DNA of 64,000 nucleotides, taken from assembly GCA_028289195.1 (NCBI GenBank), contig JANQQR010000011.1:1-64000 (forward strand), given 5' to 3'. This DNA is from Phycisphaerales bacterium. Its GTDB lineage: Bacteria; Planctomycetota; Phycisphaerae; Phycisphaerales; UBA1924. This document shows, piece after piece, positions 56,642 through 64,000 of the stretch; the first letter of the stretch is position 1, and each line of letters begins with the position of its first letter. The notes under the pieces were generated by a model. That model was given only the letters and a program-made list of their open reading frames with translations. It searched no databases and was not told where the DNA came from. Both the position numbers and the translations under genes were made by a program.

Positions 56642-58945
56642 TTGAACGAGACGACCGTGAGCGCTCCATCCGTCACCCCAGCTTCCCCGCAGCAGCCCCC
56701 CAGGGCGCCGGCTCGCCCCGCGCCCCCGCAGCGACCCTCCGGCGGCCCGTCGGCCAACATGGTCGCGATCGACCCCATGAAGCTGCTCCAGCAGTACTGG
56801 AAGTGGCTCGCGCTGGTCTGCATCGTCTCGGTGGGCCTCGGCGTGGGCGTCTACCTCGGGCTCCGCATCGTCATGCCCCGGTACGAGTCGGTCGCCACAT
56901 TCGAGGTCTTCCCGCCGCGCACCGGCGTCGGCGACTTCGGCGTCGAGGCGCTCGCCGACGGCGGCGAGCAGGAGATGGAGTCCTACATGGAGACGCAGGT
57001 CTTCGTCATGGGCTCGGAGAAAATCTTGCGCCGCGTCGTCGAGCAGCGCGAGGTGCAGGAAACGTCCTGGGCGCGCCCGTACCAGACTCCGACCGGCTTC
57101 GACGTCGTCGAGGCCTACGACAAGATCAAAGACGTGGTCTCGGCAAGGCGCATCGCCAACACGCAGATCATCGTCCTCCGCGCACGCACGCGTAATCGCG
57201 ACGACGCCCTCGTCGTCGCGGACGTCGCATCGTCGGTGTACATGGACGACGTCCGCGACCGCGAAAAGGGGTACAGCCTCGATCAGAAGCGCGACCTCGA
57301 GCGACAGCTCAACGAGCTCCGCGCATCCATCGACGGCATCGACGCAGAGATCGAGACGCTCCTCCAGCGCAACCGGATCACCTCTCTCGAGCAGGCCGGC
57401 TCGAGCCAGCTCCTCGAGGTGCGCGAGCTCCGCCCACTCCTCGCCGAGACCAACAGCGACCTCGCCGAGCTCCGCTCGCTCCGCGACGTCTACGAAACCA
57501 TGCTCAACGAGCCCGGCGGCGCCGTGTTCCCCGAGGCCATCCGCGCCGAAGTCGAGTCGACGCCGATCATCGTCAACCTCGACGCCGACATCTCCAACCT
57601 CAAGGCCCAGATCCGCATGTTCCGCGAGCGCGGCACCGCGCACCGCGATGTGAAAGACCTCGAGAGCCGGCTCGGCGCCCTCCAGGCCGAGCGAGACGAT
57701 CTCGTCAACGAGCGCCTCCTGGCGACCTTTACCGCGCGCATCGAGGCCTTCGACGATCAGATCGCCACCCAGGAAGCCAGCGCCGCCGACACGCAGGGCC
57801 GGCTCGAGCAGGCCGAGCAGCGACTGAACGACATCACCCGCGTGCTCAAGCAGCACGACGACCTGCAGGCCGAGCGCACCCGACTGCTCGTCGCCGTCGA
57901 CGAGACCGACCGCTACCTCCGCGACGTCCAGGCCGTCATCAACAGCCCCATCCGCGTCCGCGAACTCGACCGCGCACGGCGCCCCGACCAGCTCGCCTTC
58001 CCCAAGCCCATCCCCGTCATCGGCCTCATCGCCGTGTTCGTGCCCGGCCTCTTCGCGGGCCTCATCGTCCTCCGCGAGATGCGCGAGCAGCGCGTCCGCG
58101 GCCCGCAGGATGTCGCGATCATCCCCCGCACCCGCGTGCTCGGCGTCATCCCCGACGAGTCGATGGACCCATCGCGACCCGACGTGCTCGAGACCGCCTC
58201 GCGCGACGCGCCGGGAGGCGTCATCGCCGAGTGCATCCGCCAGGTCCGCACGAGCCTGCTCAAGGACTGCAGCTCGATGAACCTCAAGTCGGTCCTGGTC
58301 TTCGGGGGCATGCCCGAGTCCGGCACCACAACGTTTCTCACGAACCTGGCGCTGAGCCTCTCCGAGACCGGCGCCCGCGTGCTCGTCATCGACGCCAACG
58401 TCCGGCGCCCCAAGGTCGCCGAGATCCTCGGCGGCCAGAACGAGCCGGGCCTCACCGATGTCCTCGCCGGCCGCATCCCGCTGGCCGAAGCCATCCAGAG
58501 CGGCGACGACGACACCTCCCCGTCGATCCTCCCCGCCGGCAGCCGCGACGCGAAGGTCTACGAACGATTCTCTTCCGAGACGACCGGGGAACTGTTCGAA
58601 GACGCCCGCCAGCGCTACGACATCGTCCTCGTCGACGCGCCGCCCGCCGTCGTCGCCAGCGACGCCCTGGCGCTCGCCCAGCACTGCGACGCCTCGATCC
58701 TGGTCGTCAAGGCCTACCTCGAGAAGCGCGGCCTCGTCTCCCGACTCCGCCACCAGTTCGCCGACGCACGGGCCGAGTTCATGGGCGTGATCGTCAACGG
58801 CGTGAAGCCGAGCGCCGGCGGCTACTTCAAGCGGAACTTCCAGGTCACCCACGAGTACGGCCGCGAAGCCAAGGGCGCATCGCGCATCGAGGCCGAGCCC
58901 GCCCGCGACCCGTCGACCAACGGCACCGCCGACCACATCGACTAA
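56642..58945 (+). CDS. Wzc-like chain-length/tyrosine-kinase-type protein with abnormal P-loop
   Basis: 767 residues. A Pro-rich N-terminus, then a Wzz domain between two membrane helices (WLALVCIVSVGLGVGVYLGL near 60 and IPVIGLIAVFVPGLFAGLIV near 460) with a long coiled coil at 205-420. The cytoplasmic C-terminal domain resembles BY-kinases: LVFGGMPESGTTTFLTNLAL holds the P-loop position (555-564), VLVIDANVRRPK is Walker A' and DIVLVDAPPAV is Walker B. The P-loop has Thr where the catalytic Lys of GKS/T should be, and there is no C-terminal Tyr cluster. It may bind nucleotide poorly or not autophosphorylate. Start is TTG 56642 or GTG 56657; neither has a strong ribosome site. Confidence 0.88.
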   Translation: MNETTVSAPSVTPASPQQPPRAPARPAPPQRPSGGPSANMVAIDPMKLLQQYWKWLALVCIVSVGLGVGVYLGLRIVMPRYESVATFEVFPPRTGVGDFGVEALADGGEQEMESYMETQVFVMGSEKILRRVVEQREVQETSWARPYQTPTGFDVVEAYDKIKDVVSARRIANTQIIVLRARTRNRDDALVVADVASSVYMDDVRDREKGYSLDQKRDLERQLNELRASIDGIDAEIETLLQRNRITSLEQAGSSQLLEVRELRPLLAETNSDLAELRSLRDVYETMLNEPGGAVFPEAIRAEVESTPIIVNLDADISNLKAQIRMFRERGTAHRDVKDLESRLGALQAERDDLVNERLLATFTARIEAFDDQIATQEASAADTQGRLEQAEQRLNDITRVLKQHDDLQAERTRLLVAVDETDRYLRDVQAVINSPIRVRELDRARRPDQLAFPKPIPVIGLIAVFVPGLFAGLIVLREMREQRVRGPQDVAIIPRTRVLGVIPDESMDPSRPDVLETASRDAPGGVIAECIRQVRTSLLKDCSSMNLKSVLVFGGMPESGTTTFLTNLALSLSETGARVLVIDANVRRPKVAEILGGQNEPGLTDVLAGRIPLAEAIQSGDDDTSPSILPAGSRDAKVYERFSSETTGELFEDARQRYDIVLVDAPPAVVASDALALAQHCDASILVVKAYLEKRGLVSRLRHQFADARAEFMGVIVNGVKPSAGGYFKRNFQVTHEYGREAKGASRIEAEPARDPSTNGTADHID

Positions 58946-58994
58946 GCCGGCGTCAGGCGCTCCCGCACCGGAGCACGGGGACCAGGAGTTCGAC

Positions 58995-60083
58995 GTGGAA
59001 CCACGCGCAGCCACGCCACCACACGACGAACACCCAGCCGCCACCGGGGAGCCGCTCCGCTGCCTCGTCACCGGCGGCGCCGGGTTCATCGGCTCGCATC
59101 TCGTCGATCACCTCCTGGGTGGCGGCCACACCGTAACCGTCATCGACAACCTCTCCACGGGCCGGCGGGAGAACCTCCCCGCCGAGCACCCGGGCCTCAG
59201 TTTCATCCACGCCGACCTCGAGGGCGCTCTGACCGATCTCGAAGACGACGCCCCGTTCGATCGCGTGTTCCACCTCGCCGCGGCGGTCGGGGTCAAGCGG
59301 ATCATCGAGAACCCGATCGACTCGATCGAGACCAACATCCTCGATACCGCCGCCCTCCTCCGATTCGCATCCGGCCACAGCCGGCGCGGCGCGCCGCTCC
59401 CGCCAACCCTTGTCGCGTCCAGCTCCGAGGTCTACGGCAAGGGCGTCAGCTCACCGTTCCAGGAATCGGATGATTGCCTCTACGGCCCGACGACCGCTCT
59501 GCGCTGGTCGTACGCCGCGTCCAAGGCGCTCGACGAGTACCTCGCCCTCGCGCACCACGCCGAGCACGGGCTCCCCGCCGTCGTCGTCCGGTTCTTCAAC
59601 ACCGTCGGCCCGCGCCAGATCGGCGACTACGGGATGGTCCTGCCGAACTTCGTCACCCGTGTGCTCGACGCCCGGGCCCCGCAGGTATTCGGCACCGGCG
59701 CCCAGTCGCGCTGCTTCTGCGACGTGCGCGACATCACCCCCGCGCTGCCGACTCTCCTGAGCACACCCGGGTGCCACGGGCGTGTCTTCAACCTCGGCTC
59801 GGACCAGCCCATCTCCATCCTCGATCTCGCCCGCCTGGTGATCGACACGCTCGCCGGTGAGCAGGGGGTCGGGGGCCTGGAGCCCGAGCTCGTTCCCTAC
59901 GACGAGGCCTACTCCCCCGGCTTCGAGGATCTGGCCCGCCGCCAGCCCGATCTCGCCCGCGTCCGCGACGCGATCGGATTCGCGCCCAAGATCCCCATCG
60001 AGCGCACGATCCTCGATCTCGCGCAGCATCTTCGCACGGACGCCGCCCCCTCGGGCGCGCGGGAAGGGTACGCTCATCCCTGA
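58995..60083 (+). CDS. NAD-dependent sugar-nucleotide epimerase/dehydratase
   Basis: 362 residues, extended short-chain dehydrogenase. The Rossmann start is LVTGGAGFIGSHLVDHLL, the NAD ribose site VIDNLSTGRRENL, the catalytic Ser/Thr region ASSSEVYGKG, and the catalytic Tyr/Lys are in WSYAASKALDEYLAL. Also RFFNTVGPRQIGDYGMVLP and LGSDQPISILDLARL. The pattern fits UDP-sugar enzymes (UDP-glucose 4-epimerase or UDP-glucuronate decarboxylase/dTDP-glucose dehydratase relatives) that supply EPS precursors; the exact reaction is not determined. GTG 58995 has AGGAG 6 nt upstream. Its TGA overlaps the ATG of the next gene by one base. Confidence 0.9.
   Translation: MEPRAATPPHDEHPAATGEPLRCLVTGGAGFIGSHLVDHLLGGGHTVTVIDNLSTGRRENLPAEHPGLSFIHADLEGALTDLEDDAPFDRVFHLAAAVGVKRIIENPIDSIETNILDTAALLRFASGHSRRGAPLPPTLVASSSEVYGKGVSSPFQESDDCLYGPTTALRWSYAASKALDEYLALAHHAEHGLPAVVVRFFNTVGPRQIGDYGMVLPNFVTRVLDARAPQVFGTGAQSRCFCDVRDITPALPTLLSTPGCHGRVFNLGSDQPISILDLARLVIDTLAGEQGVGGLEPELVPYDEAYSPGFEDLARRQPDLARVRDAIGFAPKIPIERTILDLAQHLRTDAAPSGAREGYAHP
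60069..60074 (+). promoter_or_regulatory. Internal -10 box before the WecA-like gene
   Basis: TACGCT lies within the end of the epimerase gene, 8 nt before ATG 60083, giving a possible leaderless internal transcript. Confidence 0.35.
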
Positions 60084-61480
60084 TGGTCGAGTCGCTGTCG
60101 CCCATCCCGACCCCCGCTCCCCCGCTCGACCTCGCCACCGGTGCGCTCGAACAGGTCGCCCAGCCCTCGACCCCGCTGGGGATCCTCCACGGGATGATCG
60201 GGGTGCTGTTCGTTTCGTTCCTCACGACGCTCCTGGTCACCCCCCTCATGCGCCGACTGGCGGTCTCCAACGGGATCATCGATGTCCCGTCCGACCCGCG
60301 CAAGGTGCACAAGATCCCCGTCGCCTATCTCGGCGGCGTCGCCGTCTGGCTCGGCGTGATGCTCGGCATCGGGTTCTCCTACCTCGCCCCCGACATCAGC
60401 CTGAAGCTGCCGTTCGACATGTTCGAGACGCAGCAGTCCCGCTACGACCAGGTCCAGGTCCCCTCGTCGATCCTCATCGGCATGTTCATCATCATGTTCA
60501 CCGGCATGATCGATGACGTGTGGCACCTCTCGCCGCGCCTCAAGATCGGCGGCCAGCTGATCGCCGCCGCCGCGCTCGCCATGCAGGACGTCGGCACCAA
60601 GGTCGCCGCCGCGATCCTCCAGCCGATCGGCGGCCTCTTCGGCAACAGCACGCTCACCTACCAGATCCCGCTGCCGATGGAGTTCCCCTTCGGGATCGGC
60701 ACCGAGGTGCACCTCGACCTGATCTACTGGGCCGGTGTCGTCATCATCGCCCTGTTCGTGCTCGGCGCATGCAACGCCAGCAACCTCATCGACGGACTCG
60801 ACGGCCTGTGCTCGGGGGTGACCGCGATCGCCGCCGCGGCGCTGCTCGTCGTCGCGCTCGTGCTGGCCTCGGTCGACGACGGGCGCCTCGATTCGGCCCG
60901 CGTCGTCCTCGCTCTCGCGCTCCTGGGCGCCACGCTCGGGTTCCTGCCGCACAACCTGAATCCGGCGACCATATTCCTCGGCGACGCGGGTTCGCTCCTG
61001 CTGGGCTACCTCACGATCACCATCGTCCTCAGCCTCGGCGACACCGGGCGCACGCAACTCGTCGTCGCGGGCCTGATCATCTACGCCATCCCGATCATCG
61101 ACACCACCCTGGCGATGGTCCGGCGCAAGCTCGCCGGCCGATCGATGAGCGACGCCGACGACCAGCACCTCCACCACATGCTCAAGGGCGCCCTGGGCGT
61201 CAAGGGCGCCGTGTTCGCGCTCTACGGCATCGCGACGGTCTTCGCGGCCCTGGGCATCTGGCTGACCTTCGGGCGCGTGCGCGTCGTCATGACCGTCGCG
61301 TTCATCGTCGGCGCTTACGTCGGCGTCATCGCCATCAAGGTCGCCCGGCGTCAACTGGCCGAAGAGACCGCCGCCCAGCGCTCCGCTCCCGTGGCGCCCG
61401 CTGCTCCCGGATCGCCCGAGCCCCCGGCGCCGCCCGCTCCGGGCCCCAAGCGCCCCGAATCCAGCCCCGAGCCGACCTGA
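60083..61480 (+). CDS. Undecaprenyl-phosphate sugar-1-phosphate transferase (WecA/MraY family)
   Basis: 465 residues, polytopic (about 11 helices). Family motifs are PSDPRKVHKIPVAYLGG near the N-terminus, TGMIDDVWHLSPRLK with the catalytic DD, NASNLIDGLDGLCSG, ATIFLGDAGSLLLGYL and the soluble-loop DADDQHLHHMLKGALG with the HLHH signature of the WecA/TagO branch. It transfers a sugar-1-phosphate (typically GlcNAc-1-P) from UDP-sugar to undecaprenyl phosphate, the first step of a lipid-linked glycan. In this context it probably primes the EPS repeat unit. A Pro-rich 40-residue cytoplasmic tail follows the last helix. Overlaps the epimerase by one base. Confidence 0.93.
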   Translation: MVESLSPIPTPAPPLDLATGALEQVAQPSTPLGILHGMIGVLFVSFLTTLLVTPLMRRLAVSNGIIDVPSDPRKVHKIPVAYLGGVAVWLGVMLGIGFSYLAPDISLKLPFDMFETQQSRYDQVQVPSSILIGMFIIMFTGMIDDVWHLSPRLKIGGQLIAAAALAMQDVGTKVAAAILQPIGGLFGNSTLTYQIPLPMEFPFGIGTEVHLDLIYWAGVVIIALFVLGACNASNLIDGLDGLCSGVTAIAAAALLVVALVLASVDDGRLDSARVVLALALLGATLGFLPHNLNPATIFLGDAGSLLLGYLTITIVLSLGDTGRTQLVVAGLIIYAIPIIDTTLAMVRRKLAGRSMSDADDQHLHHMLKGALGVKGAVFALYGIATVFAALGIWLTFGRVRVVMTVAFIVGAYVGVIAIKVARRQLAEETAAQRSAPVAPAAPGSPEPPAPPAPGPKRPESSPEPT

Positions 61481-61516
61481 CCCCCGGCGCGGCCGAGGCG
61501 GGTTGGGCGCACGCCC

Positions 61517-61522
61517 TATCAT
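61517..61522 (+). promoter_or_regulatory. -10 box of the leaderless AhpD-like gene
   Basis: TATCAT, 9 nt before ATG 61532; no Shine-Dalgarno. Confidence 0.45.
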
Positions 61523-61531
61523 CGTCCCGCC

Positions 61532-61891
61532 ATGGCCTACGACTCATTCCAGCAGTTCAACGACGCGCGCGCCGCAGGGCAGCAGCGCCTCGAATCGTGC
61601 GATCACCTGGGCATCAAGCGCTTCTGCTCGCTCGACAGCGCCGCCTACCGAGACGCTTCGGACGCCGGGGGCCTGCCCGCAGACGTGAAGGAACTGCTCG
61701 GCCTCGTCGCCTCGACGGTCCTGCGCTGCGACGACTGCATCACCTACCACATCGAGAAGGCCGCCAAGGCCGGCTACACCACGAAGCAGATCGAAGACGC
61801 GCTCAACGTCGCCATGATCGTCGGCGGCTCGATCACCATCCCGCACATCCGGCGCGCACTGGTGCTGCTCGACACCCTCGGCGACGACTAG
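61532..61891 (+). CDS. Carboxymuconolactone decarboxylase/AhpD-family protein
   Basis: 119 residues. The AhpD-like motif is Cys66-x-x-Cys69 followed by His73 in LRCDDCITYHIEKA; the helix GYTTKQIEDALNVAMIVGGSI is also typical. In AhpD these cysteines and the histidine relay electrons or protons to peroxiredoxin; relatives are decarboxylases without this motif. The presence of CxxCxxxH favours a peroxidase-type role. Single leaderless gene following the EPS locus. Confidence 0.9.
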   Translation: MAYDSFQQFNDARAAGQQRLESCDHLGIKRFCSLDSAAYRDASDAGGLPADVKELLGLVASTVLRCDDCITYHIEKAAKAGYTTKQIEDALNVAMIVGGSITIPHIRRALVLLDTLGDD

Positions 61892-61928
61892 GCGGGAACG
61901 TTCGTGCTGAAACCCGGGGTCCCCAGCG

Positions 61929-62213
61929 CTACTGGAGGCGCTTCTCGACCTCGATGAGGTGGAACCCGAACTGGGTCTTCACCGGCTCGGAGACCGTACC
62001 GATCGGCAGGTCGCCGAACACCACCTGGTCGAACTCGGGCACCATCTGCCCCTGGCTGAACTCACCGAGCGAGCCTCCCTGCTGCCCCGAGGGACACTGC
62101 GAGTGCTGCTTGGCGAGGTCGCCGAAATCGGCGCCGCCCTCGATCTGCTGCTTCAATTCGGTGGCTTCGTCTTCGGTCCCGACGAGGATGTGGCGTGCGC
62201 TGGCCTTGGGCAT
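61929..62213 (-). CDS. Parvulin-type peptidyl-prolyl isomerase
   Basis: 94 residues, one minimal PpiC rotamase domain: [56 protein letters not shown], and the C-terminal [13 protein letters not shown]. All parvulin motifs, including both histidines and the catalytic Cys in HSQCPSG, are present. With no signal peptide it should be cytoplasmic, like E. coli PpiC. AGGAG lies 9 nt before ATG 62213. It catalyses cis-trans isomerisation of X-Pro bonds. Confidence 0.95.
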   Translation of the reverse strand: MPKASARHILVGTEDEATELKQQIEGGADFGDLAKQHSQCPSGQQGGSLGEFSQGQMVPEFDQVVFGDLPIGTVSEPVKTQFGFHLIEVEKRLQ

Positions 62214-62280
62214 TCCTGGCTCTCCTGTTGCAGGGTGATGCCACCACTCTAGCGACCGCGCGTCACACCGGCGCGGACCC

Positions 62281-62715
62281 CTAGCGCCGCTCGGGGAACA
62301 CCGTCACGTTCACCTCTTCGCCCTGCCGGAGCACCACGAAGTCCAGCGCCTCGCCCGAGGGCGTGTCGATGATCGAGCGCCGGAACTGCTCGGGCGACGC
62401 CGAATCGCGCCCGTTGATCGCCACGACCACGTCGAACTCCTGCATCCCCGCCTCGTCGGCCGGGCGATCGTGCAGCACACGCGTGATCAGCGTCGCGCGA
62501 TGGCGCCGGATGCCCAGCTGGCTCGCCAGCGACTCGCTCACGCCCGACGTGTACACGCCGATCCGCTGGCGCCGCTGGTGGTCGTCGTGCTCGTAGCGCC
62601 AGTCGTGGCGGCCCTTGCCCCCGACGACGAACACGCACCCGCCCAGCATCGAAGCCGCGCCCGCCAGCGCCGCGACCATGCCCATCCGCCGCAAACCACT
62701 GTTCCGTCCGTTCAT
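62281..62715 (-). CDS. PDZ-domain lipoprotein
   Basis: 144 residues. Lipoprotein signal with lipobox MLGGC (Cys27), a basic segment ([19 protein letters not shown]), then a PDZ domain: [50 protein letters not shown] and [21 protein letters not shown]. No protease domain is attached, so it probably binds C-termini of envelope proteins. ATG 62715 has AGGAGG 8 nt upstream. Upstream in-frame codons are rejected because they are Arg-rich and have no leader. Confidence 0.88.
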   Translation of the reverse strand: MNGRNSGLRRMGMVAALAGAASMLGGCVFVVGGKGRHDWRYEHDDHQRRQRIGVYTSGVSESLASQLGIRRHRATLITRVLHDRPADEAGMQEFDVVVAINGRDSASPEQFRRSIIDTPSGEALDFVVLRQGEEVNVTVFPERR

Positions 62716-62827
62716 CGCCGAGTCCTCCTGCATGCCCCAACGGGTCCGCGAGCTCATCGAAGGCGAAGCGACAGCCCCGCCGCCACAGCCCCTCCATCCC
62801 CTCCTTCGGAGCCGGGGCCTCGGCGTT

Positions 62828-63097
62828 TCACTTCCCGTTGAGTTCACCGACCAGGGCGGCAAGCCCCTCGACATCCCGCTCGTCCAGGATCTTCCGAGCC
62901 CGAGACTCGCTGGAGCCGGTCTTGCCCAGGGCCTTCTCGACCCGCCCCCACAGGCGCTTCTTCGCCGCCTCGCTCTCGGCGAGGTACAGCTCGGTCACCA
63001 ACTCCCCGAGCCTGGCCACGGTGATCGTGTCCAGGTGCTGGTAGTACCGGTTGATGATCTTCGTCTGGTGCCTGGAGTACTCGCGTCCGGATGCCAT
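62828..63097 (-). CDS. Small conserved hypothetical protein
   Basis: 89 residues, basic and helical: SRHQTKIINRYYQHLDTI, LGELVTELYLAESEAAKKRLWGRV, then KALGKTGSSESRARKILDERDVEGLAALVGELN. The pattern is of a small soluble planctomycete-conserved protein whose function I do not know. ATG 63097 follows a TATCCT box by 7 nt (leaderless); larger in-frame versions read through the neighbouring msrB gene on a different frame and are rejected. Confidence 0.75.
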   Translation of the reverse strand: MASGREYSRHQTKIINRYYQHLDTITVARLGELVTELYLAESEAAKKRLWGRVEKALGKTGSSESRARKILDERDVEGLAALVGELNGK

Positions 63098-63104
63098 GAG
63101 CCCG

Positions 63105-63110
63105 AGGATA
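63105..63110 (-). promoter_or_regulatory. -10 box of the leaderless 89-aa protein gene
   Basis: TATCCT on the minus strand, 7 nt before ATG 63097. Confidence 0.4.
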
Positions 63111-63141
63111 GCGGGGGACCCGGACCGGTGAGCACGAACGA

Positions 63142-63804
63142 CTACTGACGGATGCCGCTGGTGCCGTCCGAGGCCACCTCGCCGTCGCCGTCGACGTCCT
63201 TCTCTTGGAGATCGATCGACGCCGAGTTGATGCAGTAGCGCAGGCCTGTGGTCTCGCGGGGGCCGTCGTTGAAGACGTGGCCGAGGTGCCCGCCGCAGTT
63301 CGAGCACGTCACCTCGGTGCGCACCATGCCGAAGCTGGTGTCCATGTGCTCGTCGATCTTCGACTCGCCCTCGGGCGCGTAGAAGCTCGGCCAGCCGCAG
63401 CCCGAGTCGAACTTCGTCTGGCTCGCGAACAGCACCTCGCCGCAGCCGGCGCACTTGTAGATGCCCTCGGTCTTGGTGTCCCAGTACTTGCCCGTGAACG
63501 CACGCTCCGTGCCTTTCTCGCGCAGGATGTGGTACTGCTCGGGCGTCAGGCGCTCGCGCCACTCCGCCTCGCTCAACTCGCCGGCGCCCTGCTCGGGCCG
63601 CTCGTCGTTCATCGCCAGCTCCGTCGTCTCATCGCGCTCGTCATCAGCGCTCGCGGGTTGGGCCCGCGCAACGTCACGCGACCGGTCGTCGACCTTCCGC
63701 GTATCGCCCGACCGGCTGCCGCCTTCGCACCCGAGGAGCGCACCGCCCGAGCAGATCATCAGGGCCGCCAGGGCCACGATTCGTTTCCGGTTCGTCATGA
63801 GCAT
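63142..63804 (-). CDS. msrB: Peptide-methionine (R)-S-oxide reductase, lipoprotein
   Basis: 220 residues. Lipoprotein signal with lipobox GALLGC, an acidic/Ser-rich linker of about 60 residues, then a complete MsrB domain: [20 protein letters not shown], zinc cysteines in [11 protein letters not shown] and [29 protein letters not shown], and catalytic Cys in [10 protein letters not shown]. It reduces Met-R-sulfoxide in proteins, here in the envelope. The C-terminal tail ([12 protein letters not shown]) contains a DxDGDG calcium-like loop. ATG 63804 (or 63798) is preferred because an earlier start would crowd the stop of the upstream membrane-protein gene 48 nt away. Confidence 0.96.
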   Translation of the reverse strand: MLMTNRKRIVALAALMICSGGALLGCEGGSRSGDTRKVDDRSRDVARAQPASADDERDETTELAMNDERPEQGAGELSEAEWRERLTPEQYHILREKGTERAFTGKYWDTKTEGIYKCAGCGEVLFASQTKFDSGCGWPSFYAPEGESKIDEHMDTSFGMVRTEVTCSNCGGHLGHVFNDGPRETTGLRYCINSASIDLQEKDVDGDGEVASDGTSGIRQ

Positions 63805-63851
63805 GCGTCCATGAATTCGATCGGCTGGCCGACCCCGGATGCGGGAACCGG

Positions 63852-64000
63852 TCACGAAGAATGATTGCTCCCCGCCGCTTCCCGGGCCACTCTCCGGTCG
63901 AAACTGAACCCGCCCGCGCCCACGATCACCACGAGCAGGGCGCTCGCCAGCACAACGATGGGCAGCGCCAGCGGGGGTTCATCAGGATTCGGCCACTCCT
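63852..64000 (-). CDS. C-terminal end of a membrane protein (partial, runs off the right edge)
   Basis: Reading leftward from the edge, the frame encodes [21 protein letters not shown] followed by [17 protein letters not shown] and a short Ser/His tail, stop at 63852-63854. One hydrophobic helix followed by a basic segment is consistent with the last helix of a DoxX-like membrane protein, but too little is present to be sure. It lies 47 nt upstream of msrB on the same strand, so the two may be one operon. Confidence 0.5.
   Translation of the reverse strand, partial: EWPNPDEPPLALPIVVLASALLVVIVGAGGFSFDRRVAREAAGSNHSS

Noticed and set aside
55982-59089. 1035-codon antisense frame across the end of the TPR gene and the Wzc-like gene
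   Set aside because: It crosses a terminator and two genes with clear domains on the plus strand.

Overview
The window is a GC-rich, gene-dense bacterial chromosome segment, most likely from a planctomycete close to the Phycisphaerae/Phycisphaerales. This is inferred from several features: C-terminal P-T-P-G / hydrophobic / poly-Arg sorting tails, dockerin-like EF-hand tails of the GDxNxDGxVDFxD type, an NxxGxxAF repeat protein, DUF1579 proteins, an exosortase with its EPS locus, and many -10 boxes set 6-9 nt before start codons. No tRNA, rRNA, CRISPR array, insertion sequence or prophage was seen.

Layout. 1-5.6 kb: conserved hypotheticals, a DinB protein, a tandem pair of outer-membrane beta-barrel proteins and a coiled-coil lipoprotein. 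5.6-8.0 kb: a DUF1579 protein with its own terminator, then a compact ArsR / SRPBCC / DUF1579 operon with a perfect operator palindrome inside its promoter. 8.0-17.8 kb: an AsmA-like protein, a YHS protein, RecQ, a methyltransferase with a basic tail, an NxxGxxAF/dockerin-like protein, a PTPG-CTERM protein, a polyprenyl diphosphate synthase and a lone rpsR. 17.8-22.7 kb: a CocE-type hydrolase, a membrane glycerophosphodiesterase, free-methionine-(R)-sulfoxide reductase and a charged secreted protein. 22.9-28.1 kb: two large secreted repeat proteins. 28.3-32 kb: a candidate structured RNA, dnaK, and a tandem pair of membrane proteins with pseudopilin-like C-termini. 32-37 kb: a secreted heme peroxidase with a PTPG-CTERM tail, an XRE regulator/membrane protein pair with a putative operator, and an ALDH7-like dehydrogenase. 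37-39.5 kb: a remarkable Cys/Lys/Ala repeat protein behind a long leader. 39.5-47.6 kb: EVE protein, lipoproteins, an HD-GYP/SpoIIE-phosphatase signalling pair, a second beta-helix protein, an S41 peptidase and lipA. 47.8-61.5 kb: an exopolysaccharide/exosortase locus (Wza-like export protein, exosortase, EpsI, a 1556-aa TPR protein, a Wzc-like protein with an abnormal P-loop, a sugar-nucleotide epimerase and a WecA-type transferase). 61.5-64 kb: AhpD-like, parvulin, PDZ, MsrB and the end of a membrane-protein gene.

How the genes fit together. The exosortase locus probably couples EPS production to processing of proteins with the PTPG-CTERM tail; two candidate substrates lie in the window (15417-16085 and the peroxidase at 32247-33926). 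HD-GYP and SpoIIE-type proteins suggest second-messenger and partner-switch signalling nearby. Two methionine-sulfoxide reductases (free and protein-bound) and the AhpD-like protein point to peroxide-stress management. Translation starts fall into two classes. Many cytoplasmic genes are apparently leaderless, while exported proteins and distal operon genes carry good Shine-Dalgarno sequences.
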